Assembly: GCA_036401335.1 (NCBI GenBank)
Contig: DASWVC010000440.1
Coordinates: forward strand, 1-9,456
Direction: 5' to 3'
DNA length: 9,456 bases
DNA from: DASWVC01 sp036401335
Lineage (GTDB): Bacteria; Verrucomicrobiota; Verrucomicrobiia; Chthoniobacterales; JAFAMB01
The first letter of the stretch is position 1. Each line of letters begins with the position of its first letter. This document shows positions 1 through 6,150 of this stretch, one piece after another. The position numbers and the translations under genes were made by a program. Under the pieces are notes generated by a model. It was not told the origin of the DNA, did no database searches, and saw nothing but the letters and a program-made list of their open reading frames with translations.

Positions 1-617
1 TCTTTGATCATCTCCAGGCCTGCTTCCTGAAAAGCAGGAAAGTAAGACCCCACGCAGTCGGCCGGGACGAGGCAGTCGTACCCGCGGTCGTTCGCCTCAC
101 GCACCGTGGTGTTCACACAAACCTCCGTGGTGACTCCGGTAACGATCAGGTACTGGATGCCGCGGTTCTGCAGGATCGCATGCAGATCGGTGGCAAAAAA
201 TGCGCCCTTTCCCGGCTTGTCGATCACCGGCTCATGGGCGAGGGGGTACAATTCCGGGATGATGTCGTGTCCGGATTCACCGCGGATCAGGATGCGTCCC
301 ATCGGCCCGGGATCGCCAATGCACGTTTTGCTCCGGCCCCGCGCTTTTTTCGCTGGCGGAAGGTCACTTAGATCAGGCCGGTGGCCTTCGCGCGTGTGGA
401 TTACCGGCAGGCCGGCCTCACGCCATGCTGCCAGCAGTTTGCGGTTGGGTGCAATGGTGCGGCGCAGTTGGGAAACATCGTTGCCCAGCATCTCCCCAAA
501 TCCCCCGGCTTCGAGGAAATCGCGCTGCATGTCGATGATCAAAAGGGCGCTTCTGGCCGGCACGAATTCGTAGGCGTAGGGCTCCGCCTCGATGCTGAGA
601 GGAAGATCTGGGTTCAT
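1..617 (-). CDS. Isochorismatase-superfamily cysteine hydrolase (amidohydrolase), 3' end cut by window
   Basis: The minus-strand frame is open from the ATG at 617-615 to the window edge (205 codons visible; the C-terminus is missing). It reads as a cysteine hydrolase of the isochorismatase superfamily, a cytosolic alpha/beta enzyme that cleaves amide bonds. The expected triad is present: Asp29 in LLIIDMQRDF, Lys137 in KPGKGAFF and Cys167 in TGVTTEVCVNTTVREA. Triad spacing (108 and 30 residues) is close to that of ureidoacrylate amidohydrolase RutB and biuret hydrolase. The VTTEVCVNTT loop resembles the amidase members rather than true isochorismatases. Start choice: GGAG lies about 11 bases upstream on the minus strand, and the first strand of the fold begins about 20 residues in. 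Neighbours give no operon partner inside the window. Family assignment is firm. Substrate (biuret, ureidoacrylate, N-carbamoyl compound or other amide) is not determined. Confidence 0.9.
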   Translation of the reverse strand, partial: MNPDLPLSIEAEPYAYEFVPARSALLIIDMQRDFLEAGGFGEMLGNDVSQLRRTIAPNRKLLAAWREAGLPVIHTREGHRPDLSDLPPAKKARGRSKTCIGDPGPMGRILIRGESGHDIIPELYPLAHEPVIDKPGKGAFFATDLHAILQNRGIQYLIVTGVTTEVCVNTTVREANDRGYDCLVPADCVGSYFPAFQEAGLEMIK

Positions 618-692
618 GGTGTTTTTTGCTCCAGGGACGTAAAAAACTGGCCGAGTTTCGGAGTGCTCACCGGCAGTTCCAAAGGCAGGCGC

Positions 693-709
693 AAAAAGGG
701 GCAAACCCC
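693..709 (-). terminator. Weak terminator-like or attenuator-like hairpin
   Basis: Read on the minus strand, GGGG, a short T-rich loop and CCCC are followed directly by TTTTT, the shape of a minimal intrinsic terminator. The stem has only four to five pairs. It lies about 75 bases upstream of the hydrolase start, so it could also act as a leader attenuator, or mean nothing. Confidence 0.22.
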
Positions 710-819
710 CTGGTCAACGGCCACGGCCACACGTTTGCGAGATCGCATAAGCTCCTTGCTGATTAGGCACGGCCGGAACAGAAACCGGGTTCCACGGCCG
801 AGAGCATGCGTTGTGCCAA

Positions 820-832
820 CTGGTTCAACCAG
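820..832. promoter_or_regulatory. Candidate GntR/FadR-family operator (13-bp palindrome)
   Basis: CTGGTTCAACCAG is a perfect inverted repeat around one central base, and it contains TGGT-N3-ACCA. FadR-subfamily GntR regulators typically bind short inverted repeats of the form TGGT-N3-ACCA. The inner nine bases (GGTTCAACC, 822-830) recur exactly at 5944-5952, in the gap beside the GntR gene of this window. The site lies about 200 bases upstream of the hydrolase start and 240 upstream of the peroxiredoxin start. Binding by the local GntR protein is an inference. Confidence 0.45.
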
Positions 833-1069
833 GCGGCTATGCGCGTATAAGAGAAGGTCAGGGGTTAGCGAAGCTGAAATTCTGGACAGAAACAACCGCC
901 TCCATGCAGTTAAACTTTCGGTCTGACCAAAAGCCTACATCCGGATGCGGGACTTCGATTCACCTGTTCCCTGCTCCACGTCGATCCGAGGTTGACGCAA
1001 TGGACGTTTTCTGGGCTTGGTTGAACGCATAAGTGCACCCAAAGGGCAGAAATAGACGATACGTAGATC

Positions 1070-1597
1070 GTGAAAGTCCTACTGACGATTTTTTTCCTTG
1101 TGAACGGCTTGGTGGCCATTCTGCCTGCGGCTTCAAACCAACAGACCAATGGAAAACTTAGACTCGGCGATCCTGTGCCCGCGGTTACTTCCACGGATCA
1201 AAACGGTAAACGCGTCAACCTTGCCCACGCCGCCGATACCGGCTATGCCGTGGTGTACTTTTATCCGAAGGCAATGACGCCCGGGTGTACCGCCCAGGCT
1301 TGCAGTTTACGGGATGCGTACGTGCAGCTTCAGGAAAAAGGGGTCAAGGTTTTCGGCGTCAGCCTTGATCCGGTGGAAACCCAGAAGGTGTTCGCGCAAA
1401 AGGAACACCTCCCTTTCGAGCTGTTGTCAGACACCGACCGTCAGGTAACCTCAGCTTTTGGCGTCCCGTTGATCATGAACGCCCTGGCCACGCGCCAGGC
1501 TTACCTCTTCAAGGAAGGGAAGCTGATTTGGTTTGATACGAAAGCTTCCACCGATAAGCAGGCGCAGGATGTACTGGCGGTACTGGCCAGCCACTGA
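1070..1597 (+). CDS. Exported peroxiredoxin, BCP/PrxQ type (thioredoxin-dependent peroxidase)
   Basis: This 175-residue protein has an N-terminal hydrophobic segment (about residues 3-20, ending LPAAS), which looks like a signal peptide. An AhpC/TSA-type thioredoxin fold follows. The peroxidatic motif YPKAMTPGCTAQACS carries Cys73 and a second Cys78. The C-x4-C spacing is that of E. coli BCP, where the second Cys is the resolving one. Arg142 (ALATRQAYLF) fits the conserved active-site Arg. The family reduces hydrogen peroxide and organic peroxides with electrons from thioredoxin; the leader implies action in the periplasm or outside the inner membrane. Start choice: GTG at 1070 follows an in-frame TAG at 1064, so nothing longer is possible, and a start further in would lose the leader. 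No good Shine-Dalgarno is visible (AAAGGG lies too far upstream). It appears to be transcribed alone. Confidence 0.9.
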   Translation: MKVLLTIFFLVNGLVAILPAASNQQTNGKLRLGDPVPAVTSTDQNGKRVNLAHAADTGYAVVYFYPKAMTPGCTAQACSLRDAYVQLQEKGVKVFGVSLDPVETQKVFAQKEHLPFELLSDTDRQVTSAFGVPLIMNALATRQAYLFKEGKLIWFDTKASTDKQAQDVLAVLASH

Positions 1598-1713
1598 GGC
1601 AATCCTAACCAGGCCGCAATCTGGAGACCCGGGCCGCGCAGGTTCTACCTGACGGGAGCATGCTCAGGCTCCGAGGGGTAAATGAACCCGTCCTTTCTCC
1701 CGGATCTCGTGAC

Positions 1714-2316
1714 CTAGGCGACTTTTTCCCAACGTGGATTCTGGGTGGGCAGGCGATCTTGCAATGACCCCAGCACGGAGAAAAGGTAAGCGTGCTGGAG
1801 TTCACCCTGCAGGATAAATCGATTGCGCAATAGTACCTCCCGGCTTGCCCCAACCTTTTCCACCACGCGTTCAGCGGCCCTGTGCCGCTCCGGTACCAGG
1901 ATCTCCAGACGCACCAAGCCGAGCCGGTGCATCGAAAACTCGACCAGGCTGGTTACCGCGACCGTGGCGGCACCCTGCCCACTGTACGGCGTGCCGGTCC
2001 AAAAGTAGAGGTTCCCTACCCGGTGCGGCGCCTGAATGCGGTCGATGCCGCCGGCTCCCACCAACTCGCCGTCGGTGGTCCGGGTCACGGCAAAATCAAA
2101 GCAGCGCCCCTCCGAACGGGCCCGTTCCCGCGATTGCAGCCAGCGGCGTGTCTCGGCGAGGCCGTAATCGGTGGTGCACCAGGGAAACCAGAGGGCGAGC
2201 TCGTTCCGGGAAAGGTCGATGAGTTCAAACAGGGTATCGTCAAAGCTCAAGTCGAGGGGCACCAGGCGGAAATGCGTGCCGGCCTCCAGAATGAGGGACC
2301 GGTAATCAAGGGCCAT
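1714..2316 (-). CDS. GNAT-family N-acetyltransferase (RimJ/RimL type)
   Basis: This 200-residue cytosolic protein has the layout of the RimJ/RimL branch of GNAT acetyltransferases, which move an acetyl group from acetyl-CoA to an N-terminal amine or a small-molecule amine. The acetyl-CoA pyrophosphate loop is at about residues 111-120 (YSGQGAATVA, matching the x-G-x-G/A pattern). The preceding beta strand reads GNLYFWTGTP, and the later helix RAAERVVEKVGA (about 147-157) is typical of motif B. The N-terminal part (FRLVPLDLSF, then WFPWC) also fits the family. Start choice: the ATG at 2316-2314 is preceded on the minus strand by AGGGTGGA about 5 bases away, one of the few good ribosome sites in the window. 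It converges with the peroxiredoxin gene; no partner suggests its substrate. Confidence 0.88.
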   Translation of the reverse strand: MALDYRSLILEAGTHFRLVPLDLSFDDTLFELIDLSRNELALWFPWCTTDYGLAETRRWLQSRERARSEGRCFDFAVTRTTDGELVGAGGIDRIQAPHRVGNLYFWTGTPYSGQGAATVAVTSLVEFSMHRLGLVRLEILVPERHRAAERVVEKVGASREVLLRNRFILQGELQHAYLFSVLGSLQDRLPTQNPRWEKVA

Positions 2317-2527
2317 CGTCCACCCTAAGCCGGTTGTCCCCGCAGCGTCCAGGGCGGAGTCGGACAGCCTGCTCCGGTGGCATCCGTCTAAAGCGGGGGT
2401 GCCGTCATGGCTAGGCCAAGCCGAGCACCGGCGCGGCGAGCTTCTAAAGAAAAGAGGTTTCTATTGTAAAAATTAGGGTTTTAAGGGAAAAACCGTAAAC
2501 TCTGGTACTATCTTTGCCGCTCCGGTT
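2317..2527. other. Intergenic leader, divergent between acetyltransferase and GH3 remnant
   Basis: The left two thirds is GC-rich, while 2447-2515 is clearly AT-rich (runs of A and T, GTAAAAATT, GTAAACT, TACTAT at 2506-2511). An AT-rich patch just before the GH3 start probably was or is its promoter, but I cannot pair a good -35 with a -10. It also contains a six-pair inverted repeat, GGTTTT (2477-2482) and AAAACC (2489-2494). Confidence 0.4.
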
Positions 2528-3970
2528 ATGCGGCTACTTAATCCGACTGCCGTTGCGATCACCGGTTTAATCGTTGGCGCGCTCACGGGCCAGGGTCAGC
2601 AGGGCCCTCCAAACGTGGAGGCCCGGGTAGAGAGCATTCTTTCCCGCATGACACTTCTGGAAAAGCTGAGCTACATCGGCGGCACAGGCTTCTTCGACGT
2701 CAAAGCAATTCCTTTGTCCAACCTGAGCACACTGCTCAATCCCCAGATTTATCAGACCGACGGTCCCCTTGGGGTGCGCTCCTGCCGTTAAACAAAGCAA
2801 GGGTACACTCGATCGCGGTGCTCGGCCCGGAAGCGCAGGGACCGCCGCCGACCGGGTTCGGCAGCTCATACGTCATGCCGATCAGCTACCTGAGCGAACT
2901 GGACGGCATTCGGGCAGAAGCTCCCCCCCCAGGTCCCGGTGGACTTGATCTACGTGAACACGTTGGACCCGGCGCAATCGGCTTGGGAACACGCCGGTGC
3001 GCAGGGCAGGCCGCTGCCGGGCTTGCAGGCACAGTACTTTTCGAGCAACAACCTTTCCGGTTCGCCGGTGTCCCGGACCGGCGCCCACGTCGATTTTCAA
3101 TGGGACGGCGGGTCCATTCCGGCAGGCCTCAGCAACCGGTCGTCGTTTTCGGCACGCTGGACGGGTCAGGTTCGGCCACAGGTTTCGGGCGATCACGTTT
3201 TCAAGGTGCGCGGCGACGGCGGGTTCCGCCTGTACGTGAACGGGCAGAAGTTAATTGATAACTTTGCAGCCCCGATGAGACCGCCGGTCGGGTACGGTCC
3301 TACCGTCCCGCTCTTCGCGACGATCAGCTTGGAAACGGGCCAGGTTTACCCGGTGGTGATTGAGTACCGACGGATGGGAGGATGCTTTAGCTACTTCGAA
3401 CAAGGCGGCTTGACCGGGGTGCAGGCCGGCTGGGCTTCCCTGCAGGCTCCCGCCACCCTCGCCGGTTACAGCGCAGTGGTGTTACACCACCTTCCCGAAT
3501 CCCGTCAACCAGCATCCTGCCTCGATTGCTTACCAGGAAGGTTTGTACGTCGGCTACCGCGGTTACGAAAAGAACGGCACGGTCCCGCTCTATCTCTTAG
3601 GCTTTGGGCTCTCCTACACAACGTACGCTTTTTCCGACCTGAAAGTCGAACCTGCGGTGTACGACGGCCGCACGCCGGAATAGGTGACGTTCAAGGTGAA
3701 GAACACCGGCCCGCGTCCGGGCCAAGAAGTCGCCCAGGTGTACGTGGGCCAGCTACACCCTTCGATGGACCGGCCGATCAAGGAACTGAAAGGGTTTGAA
3801 AAGGTGTTTCTCGTGCCTGGCCAGTCCACGCAAATCACGCTGTCGCTCGACCAACGGTCCATTGCCTTTTTCAACACGCGGACGCAACAATGGGACGGCT
3901 TGCCCGGCACTTACCAGGTCTCGGTGGGTGATTCGTCGCAAACGTTTTCGTGCGGAACCCTGACCTTCCC
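2528..3970 (+). pseudogene. Degraded GH3 beta-glucosidase with PA14 insert (multiple deletions, frameshift, stop)
   Basis: Four collinear pieces of one secreted GH3 glycosidase can be followed. (1) 2528-2777 gives a signal-like leader, the GH3 start (RVESILSRMTLLEKLSYIGG) and the TDGPLGVR motif. (2) About 2779-2928, in another frame, gives LLPLNKARVHSIAVLGPEA and SELDGIRAEAP, the start of the second GH3 domain. (3) 2930 to about 3481, in a third register, gives TLDPAQSAWE and a PA14 domain (FSARWTGQVRP, GDGGFRLYVNGQKLID, LETGQVYPVVIEYRR). (4) About 3483-3970 gives FPNPVN, YQEGLYVGYRGYEKNG, GFGLSYTTYAFSDL and the C-terminal fibronectin-III-like domain, interrupted by TAG at 3681. The jump from piece 1 to 2 skips most of the catalytic barrel, including the nucleophile Asp (SDW motif). 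The jump from 3 to 4 skips the segment that carries the acid/base Glu in PA14-type GH3 enzymes. An intact relative would be more than 800 residues. No activity is expected. Confidence 0.85.
3045..3460 (+). other. PA14 domain segment within the GH3 remnant
   Basis: This is the best preserved part of the pseudogene. It starts at the GLQAQYF strand and runs through VDFQWDGG, SFSARWTGQVRP, GDHVFKVRGDGGFRLYVNG and the final YPVVIEYRR strand, the order of a PA14 beta-barrel. In GH3 enzymes such as the Kluyveromyces beta-glucosidase, a PA14 domain is inserted in the second GH3 domain and shapes substrate choice near the active site. Here the flanking phrases AQSAWE before it and GWASLQAPATLAGYSAVV after it match that insertion site. 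Confidence 0.75.
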
Positions 3971-4037
3971 CGAGCCTTTGGCGGGGCAAACTGCCCATTG
4001 TGGGCGAGGGACGATCCGTGCAAGGGTCCACCCACAT

Positions 4038-5039
4038 ATGAATTACCGCCGACTTGGAAAAGCTGGGGTGAAAGTGAGTGAACTCTCGCTTGGGTCATGG
4101 GTCACGTTCGGTGACCAGATCTCGGACGATGTGGCTGAGGCTTTAATGGTCAAGGCCTACGAGGCTGGAGTTAACTTTTTTGACAATGCCGAAGGATACG
4201 CCTCTGGACGTTCCGAACTGGTCATGGGCAAAATCCTTAAGAAGGCAGGGTGGCCCCGCGACACCTGGCTGGTCTCGAGCAAGGTGTTTTTCGGGGCGGC
4301 GCCGCACCCCCAAAAGCCGAACCAGTACGGTTTGAGCCGCAAACACGTTTTTGAGGCTTGCCACGCCGCGCTCAAGCGCCTGCAGGTGGAGTACCTGGAC
4401 CTGTTTTTCTGCCATCGTCCTGATCCGGAGACGCCCATGGAGGAGACGGTGCGGGTGATGTCCGATCTGATTGCCCAGGGCAAAGTGTTGTACTGGGGAA
4501 CCAGTGTATGGAGCGCGCAGGAAATCATGGAAGCACACCAGGTCGCACGTCAGTACAACCTGGTCCCCCCGACCATGGAACAACCTTATTATAACCTGTT
4601 GCAGCGCAGCAAAGTGGAGGTCGAATACGCGCCTTTGTACGACCGCGTTGGAATGGGCACCACGGTTTGGTCACCGCTGGCCAGTGGCCTGCTTACCGGC
4701 AAGTACAATGACGGCGTCCCCCCCAACGCGCGGCTTGGCCTCGGGGATTACGGTTGGTTACGCGATTGGGTCCTCAAACCGGAGCGCCTTGAGAAGGTTC
4801 GCGCGCTCGGTCGGTTGGCCGGCAAGTTGGGCCTGTCGCCGTCCGTTCTCGCCGTCGCCTGGTGCCTCAAGAACCCGCACGTCAGCACCGTCATTCTGGG
4901 TGCCTCGAAGGAGCACCAGCTCGAGGAAAACCTGAAAGCGTCCGAAGCCGCCCTCAAGCTCACGCCGGAGGTCTTGCAGACAATCGAGGAGACCATCGGG
5001 ACCAAGCCGAAGGATGCGGCCAATTCCGATAACCACTGA
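4038..5039 (+). CDS. Aldo/keto reductase, Kv-beta/YghZ-like (AKR6/AKR14-type)
   Basis: This 333-residue NAD(P)H-dependent oxidoreductase has a TIM-barrel fold and reduces aldehydes or ketones to alcohols, or the reverse. The opening MNYRRLGKAGVKVSELSLGS is the standard start of this family. The catalytic tetrad is Asp49 and Tyr54 (FFDNAEGYASGRSE), Lys82 (SSKVFF) and His126 (FFCHRPD). The cofactor loop is near the C-terminus (ILGASKEHQLEENL, about 287-299), where Ser290 and Lys291 would hold the 2'-phosphate of NADPH. The closest named relatives by look are the Kv-beta-like reductases and E. coli YghZ, which acts on L-glyceraldehyde 3-phosphate. The frame is open upstream back to 3684 because it continues from the dead GH3 gene, but those residues are fibronectin-III-like, so I start at the ATG at 4038. 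AAGGG lies 11 bases upstream. It ends 43 bases before the convergent GntR gene. Confidence 0.9.
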   Translation: MNYRRLGKAGVKVSELSLGSWVTFGDQISDDVAEALMVKAYEAGVNFFDNAEGYASGRSELVMGKILKKAGWPRDTWLVSSKVFFGAAPHPQKPNQYGLSRKHVFEACHAALKRLQVEYLDLFFCHRPDPETPMEETVRVMSDLIAQGKVLYWGTSVWSAQEIMEAHQVARQYNLVPPTMEQPYYNLLQRSKVEVEYAPLYDRVGMGTTVWSPLASGLLTGKYNDGVPPNARLGLGDYGWLRDWVLKPERLEKVRALGRLAGKLGLSPSVLAVAWCLKNPHVSTVILGASKEHQLEENLKASEAALKLTPEVLQTIEETIGTKPKDAANSDNH

Positions 5040-5065
5040 CGTTCGGTAGCATGCAAGCCGAAACG
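5040..5065. terminator. Possible hairpin between convergent aldo/keto reductase and GntR genes
   Basis: CGTTCGG (5040-5046) pairs with CCGAA plus CG (5058-5065, one bulged A), with an 11-base loop containing GCATGC. The hairpin sits between two converging genes, the expected place for a shared terminator, but neither strand has a T-run after it. Support is positional only. Confidence 0.25.
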
Positions 5066-5082
5066 GGCAGAATCGCGAACGC

Positions 5083-5910
5083 TCAGCCTGCCGCCTCTGG
5101 AAAGAGTGACCCGCCAGGGGCCGCCGTTGCCGGGAGGGTTGAGCGGAGGTACTCCCAGGCCGTTTGCAAGTGACGGCAGGTGGCGGCTTCCGCTAAATCG
5201 GGGTCCCGGTCCACAATGGCTCGGAACATGGATTCGTGGCCGGCGTACATCATGCCATCTACCTCCGGGCTGGTTTCAATCTGTTTCCAATGGGCTTTCA
5301 ACCACCCGACGTAGGCCCGGTGGAGGGCGGGGTAGATTGGGTTGCGGGGCATCTGGTAAAGCGCATCATGAAAAGCTGCATCGGTGATTTCGAAAAGCTC
5401 CCTCACGCCAATGGCTTTCTGGTTATGGGCGAGCCTGCGGCCGAGTTCCTGGATGTCCTCCCGGCGCGCGTGCAATGCGGCCCAACGCGCAAACGCGCTT
5501 TCAAGGAACACGCGGCTTTCAAACAGTTCCTTGAAGCCCGCCTCCTCCGACACCAGTTGGGAGACGGTCTGGCTGAGGGAGTTGAGCGCGAAATCAAAGC
5601 TCGGACGGCAGATGATTGGCCGGAAACCCACTCGCGTCTTTAATAAGCCCCGGTTGGCCAGGTTGATGATGGCTTCGCGCACCGCCGGACGGCTGGCGTC
5701 GAAACGCCGCATTAATTCACGTTCGGAGAGCAGGCGTTCGCCCACCCGGAATTGTCCCGCCAGGATCATCGACGCCAACCGCTCGGTCAGGGCGGCAGAA
5801 ACGCGGGCACGCTCGACGGGACTTTCCGGCCGTTGCCCGGGCCCGGATTCAGGTGGCGGATTCAACGGACCGGAGGCAACTGGCGGCTCGGAGGAAAATT
5901 CAATGCCCAT
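5083..5910 (-). CDS. GntR-family transcriptional regulator, FadR/FCD subfamily
   Basis: This 275-residue DNA-binding regulator has an unusual Pro/Gly/Glu-rich, probably disordered N-terminus (residues 5-33). A winged helix-turn-helix (about 36-102) follows; its conserved core is RVGERLLSERELMRRFDASRPAVREAIINLANRGLL. An all-helical FCD effector domain occupies about 120-258. The FCD metal-binding set is visible as Asp177 and His181 (TDAAFHDAL), His225 (YAGHESMF) and His247 (CRHLQTAWEY), so a metal-bound carboxylate such as a sugar acid or its dehydration product is the likely effector. It is divergent from the aldehyde dehydrogenase operon, the classic layout for a local repressor. The GGT-N3-ACC repeats in the gap fit autoregulation. 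Start choice: the first ATG (5910-5908). No clear Shine-Dalgarno precedes it, and a start after the disordered tail cannot be excluded. Confidence 0.92.
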   Translation of the reverse strand: MGIEFSSEPPVASGPLNPPPESGPGQRPESPVERARVSAALTERLASMILAGQFRVGERLLSERELMRRFDASRPAVREAIINLANRGLLKTRVGFRPIICRPSFDFALNSLSQTVSQLVSEEAGFKELFESRVFLESAFARWAALHARREDIQELGRRLAHNQKAIGVRELFEITDAAFHDALYQMPRNPIYPALHRAYVGWLKAHWKQIETSPEVDGMMYAGHESMFRAIVDRDPDLAEAATCRHLQTAWEYLRSTLPATAAPGGSLFPEAAG

Positions 5911-5926
5911 GTCTTCGGCGGTACTT

Positions 5927-5937
5927 TGGTCCGACCG
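5927..5937. promoter_or_regulatory. Candidate GntR operator, TGGT-CCG-ACCG
   Basis: TGGTCCGACC closely resembles the centre of known FadR-type operators and is an inverted repeat of GGT and ACC around three bases. It lies 16 bases upstream of the GntR start codon, where bound protein would block the regulator's own transcription or translation start. This fits autorepression, but no binding data can be read from the sequence. Confidence 0.45.
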
Positions 5938-5943
5938 GACTGC

Positions 5944-5952
5944 GGTTCAACC
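5944..5952. promoter_or_regulatory. Candidate GntR operator core GGTTCAACC (second copy)
   Basis: The nine-base palindrome GGTTCAACC is identical to the core at 822-830. It lies 33 bases upstream of the GntR start and eight bases from the TGGTCCGACC element, giving two half-site pairs about 16-17 bp centre to centre, roughly one and a half helical turns. Both share the GGT-N3-ACC shape. Confidence 0.42.
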
Positions 5953-6027
5953 TGACTGCTTCCTAGGGCACCTAAAAGCGAAAGGCCGAGACTCGCGTGG
6001 GAAAGCGGCTTATCTCCCTGAATCCGT

Positions 6028-6059
6028 TTGACACGTCAGACCTGGCTGGGTTAAGAACC
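6028..6059 (+). promoter_or_regulatory. Candidate promoter of the aldehyde dehydrogenase operon with overlapping inverted repeats
   Basis: TTGACA at 6028-6033 is a perfect -35 hexamer. It lies within a near-palindrome (GT-T-TGAC-AC-GTCA-G-AC, 6026-6041). The -10 is poor: TAAGAA at 6052-6057 with an 18-base spacer. It falls inside the inverted repeat GGTT-AAG-AACC (6049-6059), so a repressor bound there would cover the -10. Transcription from here would leave an untranslated leader of roughly 85-90 bases before the ATG at 6151. Confidence 0.35.
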
Positions 6060-6150
6060 TGCGGGTCTTCCCCCCTTTTGGTAAGCTCAAAATGTGCCTT
6101 GCGGAATCCAGCCATGTTTCCGCCGGTGTGTTAACAGTCTTCCTTTCCCC

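Larger units (their letters stand above)
618..1069. other. Non-coding stretch between divergent hydrolase and peroxiredoxin
   Basis: These 452 bases separate two genes that read away from each other, so they should contain both promoters. The small open frames here have no recognisable family signature, and I treat them as chance. The notable elements are a perfect 13-bp palindrome at 820-832 and a short GC hairpin next to a T-run on the minus strand at 693-709. I found no convincing -35/-10 pair. Confidence 0.6.

Noticed and set aside
614..895. Minus-strand open frame of 93 codons upstream of the hydrolase
   Set aside because: It overlaps the hydrolase start, is rich in Arg/Leu/Ser without any motif, and has no ribosome site. 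It is probably a chance frame in GC-rich DNA.
381..926. Plus-strand open frame of 181 codons
   Set aside because: Most of it lies antisense to the cysteine hydrolase, whose triad is unmistakable. Its translation resembles no family and it runs into non-coding DNA.
811..1032. Plus-strand 73-codon frame before the peroxiredoxin
   Set aside because: It shows no family signature or good start site, and it overlaps the candidate operator.
1656..1665. GAGCATGCTC palindrome in the gap between the peroxiredoxin and the acetyltransferase
   Set aside because: It is a ten-base palindrome with no loop and no repeat elsewhere in the window, and could easily arise by chance.
2477..2494. GGTTTT/AAAACC inverted repeat as a terminator
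   Set aside because: The stem is AT-rich with six pairs, is not followed by a T-run, and sits just upstream of a gene start. At most it is an operator.
3684..4037. N-terminal extension of the aldo/keto reductase as a real fused domain
   Set aside because: The extension is the C-terminal domain of the GH3 pseudogene, and the reductase has a canonical family start at 4038. I keep the fusion only as a finding.
5384..6031. Plus-strand 215-codon frame opposite the GntR gene
   Set aside because: The translation is Arg/Ser-rich, typical of the antisense of a GC-rich gene. The minus strand carries a complete GntR/FCD protein.
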